From contig CANMKS010000001.1 in the NCBI GenBank assembly GCA_947498645.1, positions 2,766,032 through 2,830,031 on the forward strand: DNA of 64,000 bases, in the 5' to 3' direction. The notes beneath the pieces are model-generated. The model was not told the DNA's origin. It worked only from the letters and a program-made list of their open reading frames with translations, and made no database searches. The translations under genes and the position numbers were made by a program. The stretch is from an uncultured Paracoccaceae bacterium (lineage in GTDB: Bacteria; Pseudomonadota; Alphaproteobacteria; Rhodobacterales; Rhodobacteraceae). Below are positions 53,911 to 62,893 of this stretch, piece after piece; the stretch's first letter is position 1; each line of letters begins with the position of its first letter.

Positions 53911-55557
53911 TCATGACTTAAGCGCAAGGCTAACCTGCCAGGGCCCAAGGTGCAGTCTGCCGTCTGCGGATGTATGTGCGCTGCCCAGCTCGGCCCCGAT
54001 CGGGGTCCAGTTGCCGGCAGGCAGATCGAAATCGGATGGCGTTTCGCTTACGTTGAAGGCGCAAAAAATCGTCTGGTCGCCGTGGGTGCGGGTGAAATAG
54101 ACAACGTCGCCTTCGCTGCGGATTTTGTCATGTTCACCGACGCTGAGGGCGGCATGGGTGCGCCGGAACGCAATTGCGCGGCGATAATGGTGCAAAAGCG
54201 CGCCGGGCTCATCCTCTTGCGCTGCAACAGACAGCGCCAGATGTTCAGACACCACCGGCAGCCATGGGTTGCCAACGGTAAATCCCGCGTTCTGATTGTC
54301 ACGCTGCCAGACCATCGGCGTGCGACAACCATCGCGGCCTTTATACTCTGGCCAGAACTCGATCCCGTAGGGGTCTTGCAAGTCTTCAAAGGCAACATCC
54401 GCCTCTGGCAGGCCCAATTCTTCGCCTTGATACAGGCAAACCGATCCGCGCAGGCACATGATCAGCGTGGCAAACATGCGCTGTGCCGCAGGCGGCAAGT
54501 CCCAGCGGCTGGCGTGGCGCATCACATCGTGGTTGGAAAAGGCCCAGCAAGCCCAGCCGTCAGCGGCCACCTCATCCACGCGGTTCATCACCTCGACGAT
54601 ACGGGCTGCGGTTGGCTGGTCTTTCGCCAGAAATTCAAAGGCATAGCACATCTGCATCAGATCATCGCCGGCGGTGTATTCGCCCATGATCTCAAGCCCC
54701 TTTTGGGCATCCCCCACCTCGCCCACTGCGGCGGCACCATAGGGCTCCATCACGGCGCGCAGCTTGCGCAAAAACGCCAGGTTTTCCGGCTGGTTCTTGG
54801 AATAGAGGTGTTCCTGATGATTATAGGGGTTCACCGAAGGTGCAATCGTCGCATTGCGCTGTTCAGGCGGCAATGCGGGGTTATCGCGCAGTTGCGCGTC
54901 ATGCATATAGAAATTGATGGTATCCAGCCGGAAGCCATCACAACCCCGGTTTAGCCAGAACCGTGCCACATCCAGCAATGCATCCTGCACGGCGGGTTCG
55001 TGAAAGTTCAGGTCGGGCTGTGACACAAGGAAATTGTGCAGATAATACTGCTCGCGCCGCGCATCCCACTGCCAGCCGGAACCACCAAAGATCGACAACC
55101 AGTTATTGGGTGGCGTGCCGTCAGGTTTGGGATTAGCCCAGACATACCAGTTGGATTTGTCATTGGTGCGGTTGGCACGGCTTTCGCCAAACCACGGGTG
55201 CTGGTCGCTGGTGTGGCTCAGCACCAGATCAATCATCACGCGGATGCCCAAGCGGTGCGCGGTTTCAACCACGGCGTCAAAATCAGCCAAAGTTCCAAAC
55301 ATCGGATCAACGTCGCAATAGTCGCTGACGTCATAGCCAAAGTCCTTCATGGGCGACATGAAGAACGGCGAAATCCAGATCGCATCCACACCAAGCGAGG
55401 CGATGTAAGGCAAGCGCTGGACAATGCCCAACAGGTCACCGATGCCATCGCCATTGCTGTCCTGATAGCTGCGCGGATAGATCTGATAGATCACCGCACC
55501 GCGCCACCAATCCTTGTCGATCGCCATATCCGTTTTTGTGGCCAGCGCCGTATTCAT
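53911..55557 (-). CDS. aglA: alpha-glucosidase AglA (GH13)
   Basis: 548 residues of the GH13 oligo-1,6-glucosidase/alpha-glucosidase group, cytoplasmic. Conserved regions: DLVLSHTSDQHPWF (I), GFRLDTINF with the nucleophile Asp (II), GEVGD with the acid/base Glu (III), FSNHD (IV), plus YQIYPRSYQDSNGDGIGDL at the N-terminus. It splits imported sucrose, maltose or trehalose-type disaccharides. It lies between aglG and aglK in the agl operon. Confidence 0.95.
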   Translation of the reverse strand: MNTALATKTDMAIDKDWWRGAVIYQIYPRSYQDSNGDGIGDLLGIVQRLPYIASLGVDAIWISPFFMSPMKDFGYDVSDYCDVDPMFGTLADFDAVVETAHRLGIRVMIDLVLSHTSDQHPWFGESRANRTNDKSNWYVWANPKPDGTPPNNWLSIFGGSGWQWDARREQYYLHNFLVSQPDLNFHEPAVQDALLDVARFWLNRGCDGFRLDTINFYMHDAQLRDNPALPPEQRNATIAPSVNPYNHQEHLYSKNQPENLAFLRKLRAVMEPYGAAAVGEVGDAQKGLEIMGEYTAGDDLMQMCYAFEFLAKDQPTAARIVEVMNRVDEVAADGWACWAFSNHDVMRHASRWDLPPAAQRMFATLIMCLRGSVCLYQGEELGLPEADVAFEDLQDPYGIEFWPEYKGRDGCRTPMVWQRDNQNAGFTVGNPWLPVVSEHLALSVAAQEDEPGALLHHYRRAIAFRRTHAALSVGEHDKIRSEGDVVYFTRTHGDQTIFCAFNVSETPSDFDLPAGNWTPIGAELGSAHTSADGRLHLGPWQVSLALKS

Positions 55558-55614
55558 TGCCGTTTTTCCTGTTATTCTGGCGACGCCCCGGATGCTGGTC
55601 CGGGACGTGTGTTG

Positions 55615-56772
55615 TTACTTGACCGAGCCTGCAAGCAGACCGCGCACGAGGTATTTCTGCATTGCAAAGAACACCGCGAGCGGCACCGCAATCGACACAA
55701 ATGCAGAGGTCGCAAGGATTTCCCAGTCGCCGCCACGTGTGCCCAGCAATTCGACAATCTGCTTGGTCATCACAGTGGTCTGGCCCGATGCATCAATCAG
55801 GAACACCAGTGCGACCAGCAGGTCATTCCATGTCCAAAGGAACTGGAAGATCGCAAAGGATGCCAGTGCGGGGAACGACAGCGGTAGAATGATCTTGGTG
55901 AAGATCTGGAAATCTGTCGCCCCGTCCACCTTGGCGTTTTCTATGATGTCGCGCGGCAAACCGACCATGTAGTTGCGCAAAAGATAGATCGCGAGCGGCA
56001 GGCCAAAGCCGGTATGGGCAAGCCAGACACCCAGATACCCTTTCCCGATCCCGATCGCGTTGTGGAAAGACAACAGCGGGATCAACGCCAGTTGCAGCGG
56101 CACCACCAACAGGCCAACCACGGCAGCAATCAAAAGCGCCCTGCCCGGAAAATCCATCCATGCCAGCGCATAGGCCGCAAAGGCCGCCACAAGGATCGGG
56201 ATAATGGTCGCCGGGATCACAACAGTCAGCGTGTTAAAGAACGCTTTGGCCATCCCTTCAGAGTTGTTTTCGTCAAACAGCACGAAGTTATAGTTCTGCA
56301 AGGTAAAGTCAGGCGGCGTTGTGGCATCAATGAACACACGCTGGGCACGGCCACTGATCTGATCATTATCACCTTCCCAGACATAGCTGCCGTCCGCGTT
56401 CAGTGTGAACGTCTCGCCATCGCCCAGATCGGCGGTGGCGCCTGGCGCGTTCTCACCCAGACGGCGGCTTGATGTGGCCCAGGCCGACATTTTGCCGTCA
56501 AAGGCTTCATCACCAAAGATGTTACCTTCCACCATGAAGCGCCCACCGCCCAGATCAACCCGATTGTCATCAGGGTCGGCTGCACGAATTTGAAGCGTCT
56601 GCTCTGCCGGGAACATGGCCGACCACCAGCCCGACGCGGTGATCTGATCACCGGTGCGGAAGGACGACACAAACAAACCAAGCGTCGGAAACAGCCACAG
56701 CAAGACCAGCAGCACAACCGAGATATTCAGCGCCCATACAACAACGGGCTTTCTTCCAGCCATCGCATCCAT
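55615..56772 (-). CDS. aglG: alpha-glucoside ABC permease AglG
   Basis: 385 residues, a MalG-type inner-membrane permease. The EAA loop that docks the ATPase reads NAKVDGATDFQIFTKIILPLSFPALASF. Between the first helix (about 12-30) and the second there is an unusually long periplasmic insert (about 40-150), rich in Asp, Gly and Thr. AglG homologues share this insert, but its role is unclear. The start overlaps the aglF stop by one base. Confidence 0.92.
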   Translation of the reverse strand: MDAMAGRKPVVVWALNISVVLLVLLWLFPTLGLFVSSFRTGDQITASGWWSAMFPAEQTLQIRAADPDDNRVDLGGGRFMVEGNIFGDEAFDGKMSAWATSSRRLGENAPGATADLGDGETFTLNADGSYVWEGDNDQISGRAQRVFIDATTPPDFTLQNYNFVLFDENNSEGMAKAFFNTLTVVIPATIIPILVAAFAAYALAWMDFPGRALLIAAVVGLLVVPLQLALIPLLSFHNAIGIGKGYLGVWLAHTGFGLPLAIYLLRNYMVGLPRDIIENAKVDGATDFQIFTKIILPLSFPALASFAIFQFLWTWNDLLVALVFLIDASGQTTVMTKQIVELLGTRGGDWEILATSAFVSIAVPLAVFFAMQKYLVRGLLAGSVK

Positions 56773-57779
56773 CAGCGCATCTCCTTACGGGCGTTATACA
56801 CGTTCCAGACAAGGATCGGCGTGACCATCAGCATGATGATCATGGCAGACGCCGATCCCATGCCCCAGTCGTTCGCGCGAAACAGCTTGTCGTACATATA
56901 ATTTGCCAACACTTGCGTTTCCCATTGGCCGTTGGTCATTGCAAAGACGATGTCAAAGACCTTGAGCGTGGCAATCGTGATCGTCGTCCAGACCACCACA
57001 ATGGTCGATACGATCTGCGGTATCTTGATCTTGAAGAATATCTGGAAAGGGTTCGCCCCATCCACAATCGCTGCTTCTACGGTTTCCTCGGGGATGCCGC
57101 GCAGGGCGGCCGACAGGATCACCATGGCAAAGCCGGTCTGGATCCAGATCAACACGATCATCAGGAAAAAGTTATTCCAGAACGGAATTTGCAACCATTG
57201 CTGCGGCTCTGTCCCGCCAAACAGCATATACAGATGGTTCAGTACGCCAATCTGCGCCACGTCCTCTGGGCGGGCCTCATAGACCAGCTTAAAGATCACG
57301 GCCGCACCGACAAAGGAAATTGCCATCGGCATAAAGATGATCGATTTGGCGATATTGCCCCATGCCAAGCGATCCGTCAGCTGTGCGGCAAGCAGACCAA
57401 AGGCCGTTGATGCCGCCGGCACCACCACAAGCCAAAGCACATTGTTCTTCATCGCCTCTAGAAACTTCGGCTCAGCGAACATCTTGGTGTAATTGTCGAA
57501 ACCGACAAAGGCGAATTCATTGCCGGGGAGCCTTTCGAGAAAGCTCAACCGCAGCGTCGCAACAACCGGATATGCGAGGTAAAGACCAAGCGCCAGAAGT
57601 GCCGGCATCAAAAAGACCCAGGGTCTAATCTGGTTGGCGAGGTTAATATTGCGTCCCGCGTTCGGCCCTGTGGGCTTGAACAACACCTTATCTAGCAAAA
57701 GGTTTGCGCCGTAAAAGTAGCCGATACAGCCACCGACACCGATGACAATCGTCAGTAGTCCTTGCAGTGCTGGATGCAT
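56772..57779 (-). CDS. aglF: alpha-glucoside ABC permease AglF
   Basis: 335 residues, a MalF-type permease with about eight hydrophobic helices (first near 8-30, then about 50-75). The EAA loop reads EAAIVDGANPFQIFFKIKIPQI. It forms the pore with AglG. Upstream, between it and aglE, are two strong stem-loops in the 120-bp gap. Confidence 0.93.
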   Translation of the reverse strand: MHPALQGLLTIVIGVGGCIGYFYGANLLLDKVLFKPTGPNAGRNINLANQIRPWVFLMPALLALGLYLAYPVVATLRLSFLERLPGNEFAFVGFDNYTKMFAEPKFLEAMKNNVLWLVVVPAASTAFGLLAAQLTDRLAWGNIAKSIIFMPMAISFVGAAVIFKLVYEARPEDVAQIGVLNHLYMLFGGTEPQQWLQIPFWNNFFLMIVLIWIQTGFAMVILSAALRGIPEETVEAAIVDGANPFQIFFKIKIPQIVSTIVVVWTTITIATLKVFDIVFAMTNGQWETQVLANYMYDKLFRANDWGMGSASAMIIMLMVTPILVWNVYNARKEMR

Positions 57780-57829
57780 TGCGCCCTCCCCTTCGCGATG
57801 TATCTAAGCGGCCTCTCCCTGCCGCGGGC

Positions 57830-57890
57830 GGTTCGGGCGGCACACCGCCCGAACCGGTAACACATCTGCCGCCCCGCGTGGCGCGGGGCG
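57830..57890 (-). other. tandem stem-loops between aglE and aglF
   Basis: Two perfect hairpins: CGCCCCGCG TGG CGCGGGGCG (57870-57890, 9 bp) and GGTTCGGGCGG CACA CCGCCCGAACC (57830-57855, 11 bp). On the transcribed (minus) strand they directly follow the aglE stop. There is no T-run. This is the usual position for RNA structures that protect a binding-protein mRNA or partially attenuate the permease genes, giving more AglE than AglFG. Confidence 0.8.
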
Positions 57891-57899
57891 CACAGCACC

Positions 57900-59258
57900 T
57901 TACTTGGCTGCGTCCCAGCTATCCTGGATCGCGCTGGTTACGTCTTCGGCGGAATCGCCGCCGACATAGTCAACCATGCCCGTCCAGAACGACCCCTGAC
58001 CAACAGCGCCCGGCATCAGGTCCGATGCGTCAAAGCGGAATGTTGTCGCGTTCTGCAGGATTTCACCCTGACCACGCAGCGTTGCATCCTTGTATGTATC
58101 AAGGTTCACGCCAGAGTGTGGTGTCAGGAAGCCCGTTTGCGCCATCATGACCTCATGCGCGATGGGCTGCTGAAGATATTCAACAAAGGCCATTGTCGCA
58201 TCTGATGGGTTTGTGATCGCCATCAACGTACCACCGCCCAGAACCGGGTTACCAAGGTCTTTTTCAGCAAATGATGGGAAATAGAAGAAATCGGCGTCTT
58301 CGCCAATCACAACATCATCAGGCATGAAGGCCGGGATAAAAGACGCTTGCTTGTGCATGTAGCACTGCGCAGGCGAGGTAAACAGACCCGCAGGGCTGTC
58401 GCGGAAGTCCGTCGAACCAACCGCGGCAGAGCCGCCAGCAACCATATCGTCATTCTTGGCAAACATGCCGAATGTCTCGATCGCTTCGACCACTTTGGGA
58501 TCGTTGAACGGAATCTCGTTGGATACCCACTGGTCATAGACTTCTGGAGTCTGCGTCCGCAGCATGATGTCCTCAACCCAGTCCGTCGCGGGCCAACCTG
58601 TTGCCGGACCGGACCCCAGACCGATGCACCATGGTGTTTCGCCGTCTTCGATGATCTGCTCGGACAATGCGATCAGCTCTTCCATGGTTTCAGGAATGTC
58701 ATAGCCGGCGTCTTCAAAGTTCTCAGGCACGTACCAGACCAGTGATTTGACGTTCACATTGTAGAAAAAGCCGTAGAACTGATCATCGCCGGATGCGTCA
58801 GCATATGTGCCCAGATCAACCCAGGAAGAGCCAGCAGCGTAGTTGTCATTGACCCAGGCCGCCATATCATCGCCAAGCGGTGTCAACAGACCACGCGACG
58901 CAAGATCAGCAGCAAGGCCCGGCTGCGGGAACACAGCAACATTGGGTGCGGAACCTGCTTCGGTGTCGATCACGATCTGCTGCTCAAACCCATCAGAGCC
59001 TGTGTAGGTGATTTCAGCACCTGTGGCTTCTGCGAAGTAGGCGATGGCAGACCGGAAAATGTCGTCCTCCGGTGACAGCCAAGGACCAAAGACCGTCACC
59101 TGCTGACCGGTAAGGTCAGGCGCGTTGGCCGCCCATTCGTTGTAGGCGTCCCAGCTGAAATCACCCTCACCCGGTGTAAACGGCAGGTGGCCACCCGCAT
59201 GTGCGGCGCTGGCAAGCATGGCAGCTGCTGCAACCCCTGAATAAAACTTTGTCTTCAT
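57900..59258 (-). CDS. aglE: alpha-glucoside substrate-binding protein AglE
   Basis: 452 residues with a signal peptide (MKTKFYSGVAAAAMLASAAHAGG). The mature part is a family 1 extracellular solute-binding protein (VTVFGPWLSPEDDIFRSAIAYFAEATGAEITYTGSDGFE). Start 59258 was chosen because it gives the signal peptide directly and GGAGGAAAAACC precedes it. It is the first gene of the agl operon, 280 bp from divergent aglR, with an AglR-operator candidate in between. Confidence 0.95.
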   Translation of the reverse strand: MKTKFYSGVAAAAMLASAAHAGGHLPFTPGEGDFSWDAYNEWAANAPDLTGQQVTVFGPWLSPEDDIFRSAIAYFAEATGAEITYTGSDGFEQQIVIDTEAGSAPNVAVFPQPGLAADLASRGLLTPLGDDMAAWVNDNYAAGSSWVDLGTYADASGDDQFYGFFYNVNVKSLVWYVPENFEDAGYDIPETMEELIALSEQIIEDGETPWCIGLGSGPATGWPATDWVEDIMLRTQTPEVYDQWVSNEIPFNDPKVVEAIETFGMFAKNDDMVAGGSAAVGSTDFRDSPAGLFTSPAQCYMHKQASFIPAFMPDDVVIGEDADFFYFPSFAEKDLGNPVLGGGTLMAITNPSDATMAFVEYLQQPIAHEVMMAQTGFLTPHSGVNLDTYKDATLRGQGEILQNATTFRFDASDLMPGAVGQGSFWTGMVDYVGGDSAEDVTSAIQDSWDAAK

Positions 59259-59351
59259 GGTTTTTCCTCCCAATCGCGCCACCCTCCGACGCGGTACTCA
59301 TTTTGGCGCAAACCTGCGCGACGTCCAAACAAGCGCAACGGAATCAATTTT

Positions 59352-59365
59352 CCAAAGCGCTTTGG
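59352..59365. promoter_or_regulatory. candidate AglR operator 1
   Basis: CCAAAGCGCTTTGG is a perfect 14-bp palindrome of LacI-family operator type with a central CG. It lies 94 bp before aglE. It shares AGCGCTTTGGATA with operator 2. Confidence 0.7.
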
Positions 59366-59510
59366 ATATCTCTACCCTCAGGCAAGTTGACGCCGCTGTC
59401 AACTGGCCATTGCCCATGTGAAAAATTGCTTGGATTCTCTTCGATTCATGTTACTGAAACGATTACGGCATCAAAACGATGTAGTTTGCGACCTCGCCCC
59501 GTGACAACTG

Positions 59511-59526
59511 ATAGCGCTTTGGATAC
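59511..59526. promoter_or_regulatory. candidate AglR operator 2
   Basis: ATAGCGCTTTGGATAC matches operator 1 over 13 consecutive bases. It is imperfect as a palindrome and ends 13 bp before the aglR start, consistent with autoregulation. Confidence 0.55.
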
Positions 59527-59538
59527 AGCTTTCGGACC

Positions 59539-60570
59539 ATGAACCTCAAGCAACTCTCTCAGAACCTCGGATTGAGCCAGACAACCGTCAGCCGCGCGCT
59601 GAACGGCTATCCAGAGGTGAGCCCTGCAACACGCGCGCGTGTTGAAGAGGCCGCAAGAGCGTTCAATTATCGTCCCAGCACACGCGCCAAGGGGCTGGCC
59701 ACCGGGCAGGCGCTGGCCATTGGCCACGTCATCCCGATGTCCAGCAAACACGAGATGGTAAACCCGATCTTTGGTGACTTTATCGCCGGAGCAGGCGAAA
59801 CCTATGCCCGCCACGGGTACGAGATGATCCTGTCAATCGTGGACGACAAGAATGAGGCGAACGTGTACCAGGGCCTCAAATCACGCCGCGCTGTTGATGG
59901 GGTGATCGTTCACGGGCCACGGATGAACGACATGCGCATCCCGCTGCTTGACCAGCTTGGCTTGCCATTTGCCGTCCATGGCCGTGCCTCTGGCTGTACC
60001 GTGCCATACGCATGGCTTGACGTGAACAACCGCAGCGCCTTTGAGCGGGCAACGAACTACCTTTACGATCTTGGCCACCGCAGGATTGCCCTGTTGAACG
60101 GGCTGGAGGACATGGATTTCGCCCACCGCCGCCGCGATGGTTATTTGTCATCGCTCGCAGCGCATGACCTGTCACCCGACACGGCCCTGATGCGCTCTGG
60201 CGAAATGACAGAATTGTCGGGTTACGGGGCCACCCGCGAAATGCTGGCGCTGCCCGATGCTCCCACAGCGATTTTGTGTTCATCCCTGATCAGCGCGCTT
60301 GGCGTGCGGCGGGCGATTGAAGAAAAAGGGCTGGTGATGGGCAAGGACGTGTCGGTCATCACCCATGATGACGTGCTGTCCTACCTCAAGAACGGGGACG
60401 ACGTGCCGATCTTTACCGCCACACGGTCGTCGGTGCGCGATGCAGGCCGCAAACTGGCCGAAATGCTGCTGGATGCCATCGCCAATCCGGAAGCACCACC
60501 ACAAACTGTATTGCTCGAAGCAGAGTTGATTGTAGGTGCCTCGACCGGCCCTGCCCCCCGAAAGGATTGA
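59539..60570 (+). CDS. aglR: LacI-family regulator AglR
   Basis: 343 residues: a LacI helix-turn-helix at the N-terminus (MNLKQLSQNLGLSQTTVSRALNGYPEVSPATRARVEEAARAFNYRP), with the hinge, then a periplasmic-binding-protein-like sensor domain (about 60-340). Position between agl and the glucosidase/glucokinase genes matches AglR of S. meliloti, a repressor of the agl operon. The stop is 1 bp from the beta-glucosidase start, so AglR, GH1 and glk are probably one operon. Confidence 0.93.
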   Translation: MNLKQLSQNLGLSQTTVSRALNGYPEVSPATRARVEEAARAFNYRPSTRAKGLATGQALAIGHVIPMSSKHEMVNPIFGDFIAGAGETYARHGYEMILSIVDDKNEANVYQGLKSRRAVDGVIVHGPRMNDMRIPLLDQLGLPFAVHGRASGCTVPYAWLDVNNRSAFERATNYLYDLGHRRIALLNGLEDMDFAHRRRDGYLSSLAAHDLSPDTALMRSGEMTELSGYGATREMLALPDAPTAILCSSLISALGVRRAIEEKGLVMGKDVSVITHDDVLSYLKNGDDVPIFTATRSSVRDAGRKLAEMLLDAIANPEAPPQTVLLEAELIVGASTGPAPRKD

Positions 60571-60571
60571 C

Positions 60572-61894
60572 ATGGATTTCAAACGCGCGGATTTTCCCCA
60601 GGGGTTTCTCTTTGGGGCCGCAACAGCGGCATATCAGATCGAAGGGCATCAGTTCGGCGGCGCAGGCCCGACCCATTGGGATAGCTTCGCCGCAGGACCG
60701 GGAAATGTGGTGCGCGCCGAAGACGGGGCTGTGGCCTGTGATCACTATCATCGGTTTGGCGAGGATCTTGATCTGCTAGAAGACGCAGGGATGGACGCCT
60801 ATCGGTTCTCGACATCATGGGCGCGGGTGATGCCGGATGGGCGATCGGTCAATCCAGAGGGGCTGGATTACTATGACCGCTTGGTTGACGCGATGCTGGA
60901 GCGCGGATTGAAGCCGTTTCAGACGCTGTATCATTGGGAATTGCCCTCTGCCCTGGCCGACAAAGGCGGCTGGATGAACCGCGACACCTGTGCCCGTTTC
61001 GCTGATTTTACCGATGTGATCACCGACCGGATCGGGGATCGCGTGGATGCGATTGCCACCATCAACGAACCGTGGTGCATCTCTTTCCTGTCGCATTTTC
61101 TGGGGCATCACGCGCCCGGCCTGAAAGACATCCGCGCCACGGCCCGTGCCATGCACCACATCAACCTTGCCCATGGGGTCGCCATGTCCCGGCTGCGGGC
61201 CAAGGGTATGAAAAACTGCGGTATCGTCATCAACTTTGACCACACTGATCCAAAGAACGACAGCACAGAGGCCGCACAGGCCGCGACCACATGGGACGCC
61301 ATCATGAACCGCTGGTTTGTGGAGGCCGTGACCAAAGGCACCTACCCTCAAGAGGCGCTCGCCGGGCTTGGTCCGCATATGCCCGATGGGTGGCAGGATG
61401 ATATGGCCGAGATCAGCCAACCCATCGATTTTCTGGGCGTCAACTATTACACCCGACATAAGGTCACACATGACGCCAGCGCAGTCTGGCCGCATATTGC
61501 GTCCGAAGAGGGCCCCGGTGAGAAAACCCAAATGGGCTGGGAGATTTATCCAGATGGGCTTTATGGGTTCCTCACGCGACTTGCCCGTGATTACGTGGGT
61601 GAGTTGCCGATCTACGTCACCGAAAATGGCATGGCCTGGGATGACACTGTCGAAAACGGCGCGGTCTATGATCCGGTGCGCATGAAATTCATCTCAGATC
61701 ACATGCTGGCCACCAAACGCGCCATTGCTGAGGGGGCCAATGTGAAAGGGTTCTTTTACTGGTCCCTGCTCGACAATTATGAATGGGCCTTCGGCTATGA
61801 AAAACGGTTTGGCATGATCCATGTGGATTTTGAGACCTTGAAGCGCACGCCGAAAGCGTCTTATCACGCGCTCAAAACCGCCATCGCGCGTTAG
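60572..61894 (+). CDS. beta-glucosidase (GH1)
   Basis: 440 residues of the GH1 TIM barrel. Acid/base E166 lies in TINEPWC and nucleophile E351 in YVTENG. The N-terminal signature GFLFGAATAAYQIEG is complete. There is no signal peptide, so it is cytoplasmic. It hydrolyses beta-linked disaccharides or aryl glucosides to glucose, which the next gene can phosphorylate. AAAGGA precedes the ATG; longer upstream frames overlap aglR and are rejected. Confidence 0.95.
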   Translation: MDFKRADFPQGFLFGAATAAYQIEGHQFGGAGPTHWDSFAAGPGNVVRAEDGAVACDHYHRFGEDLDLLEDAGMDAYRFSTSWARVMPDGRSVNPEGLDYYDRLVDAMLERGLKPFQTLYHWELPSALADKGGWMNRDTCARFADFTDVITDRIGDRVDAIATINEPWCISFLSHFLGHHAPGLKDIRATARAMHHINLAHGVAMSRLRAKGMKNCGIVINFDHTDPKNDSTEAAQAATTWDAIMNRWFVEAVTKGTYPQEALAGLGPHMPDGWQDDMAEISQPIDFLGVNYYTRHKVTHDASAVWPHIASEEGPGEKTQMGWEIYPDGLYGFLTRLARDYVGELPIYVTENGMAWDDTVENGAVYDPVRMKFISDHMLATKRAIAEGANVKGFFYWSLLDNYEWAFGYEKRFGMIHVDFETLKRTPKASYHALKTAIAR

Positions 61895-61904
61895 GACAAG
61901 ACCT

Positions 61905-62882
61905 ATGGGACATCCCGAAAACACCTACTCTTTGGTTGCCGATATCGGTGGCACCAACACCCGTGTCGCCTTGGCTGATGGGCGCAAGATTGTTGGTGGG
62001 ACCATCCGCCGCTATCGCAACGTCGATTTTCCGGGGTTGGAATCAGTGCTGCGCCGCTACATCGAAGACGAAAGCGGCGTTGATCCGATAGCCGCCTGTG
62101 TCGCCGTCGCAGGCCCCGTGCGTGACGGGCGCGCCACGATGACCAACCTTGACTGGACCATCGACAAGGACACGCTGGCGCGTGCCACCAAGGCCGAAAC
62201 GGTTGCGATCCTCAATGATCTGCAAGCGCAGGGCCATGCGCTTGGCCATCTTGATCCAGCCAATATCCGCACCATCCTGCCGGGCCCGGAAGGCAGCGTG
62301 AATGCCGCGAAACTCGTCGTGGGGGTCGGGACCGGCTTTAACGCAGCACCTGTCTTTGACCTTGATCAGGGCCGCATCGTCACCCCATCCGAAAGCGGCC
62401 ACGCCAATCTGCCGATCCGCAACGAGATGGAGTTGCGCCTGTGCCAATTCGTCTCGACCGCACATGGGTTTCCGGCGGTTGAAGACGTCCTGTCCGGCCG
62501 CGGGCTGGAACGGGTTTACGCGTTTCTGGGGCAAGAAGCCGATGACCCGCGCGAATGCGCGGCCAAAGATATTATGGCAGCTTGCGATGATGGCAGCGAC
62601 CCGCGCGCCGAAGAAGCGGCCGCGCTCTTTACCCGCATTCTGGGCACAGTTTGCGGCAACCTGTCGCTGATCCAACTGCCCTTTGGCGGGGTTTACCTTG
62701 TCGGCGGCGTCTCGCGTGCATTTGCACCGCATCTGACCCGTTTTGGTTTTGGCGGAGCCTTCCGCGACAAAGGCCGCTTTGCAGGGTTCATGAGCAACTT
62801 TGCGGTGCATGTGATCGAGGATGATTATGCCGCCCTGACCGGCTCTGCGGCACATCTGGTGGCGCTGGGACAAAGCAACTAA
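61905..62882 (+). CDS. glk: glucokinase
   Basis: 325 residues of the Glk family: N-terminal phosphate loop YSLVADIGGTNTRVALADG, CVAVAGPVRDGRATMTNLDWTID, and the LNDLQAQGHAL and VGVGTGFNAAPV loops, with the C-terminal GGVYLVGGVSRAF. It phosphorylates glucose from AglA and the beta-glucosidase. It lies 10 bp after the GH1 gene; stops 11 bp before the convergent cckA stop. Confidence 0.95.
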   Translation: MGHPENTYSLVADIGGTNTRVALADGRKIVGGTIRRYRNVDFPGLESVLRRYIEDESGVDPIAACVAVAGPVRDGRATMTNLDWTIDKDTLARATKAETVAILNDLQAQGHALGHLDPANIRTILPGPEGSVNAAKLVVGVGTGFNAAPVFDLDQGRIVTPSESGHANLPIRNEMELRLCQFVSTAHGFPAVEDVLSGRGLERVYAFLGQEADDPRECAAKDIMAACDDGSDPRAEEAAALFTRILGTVCGNLSLIQLPFGGVYLVGGVSRAFAPHLTRFGFGGAFRDKGRFAGFMSNFAVHVIEDDYAALTGSAAHLVALGQSN

Positions 62883-62893
62883 AGCGCGGCGCC

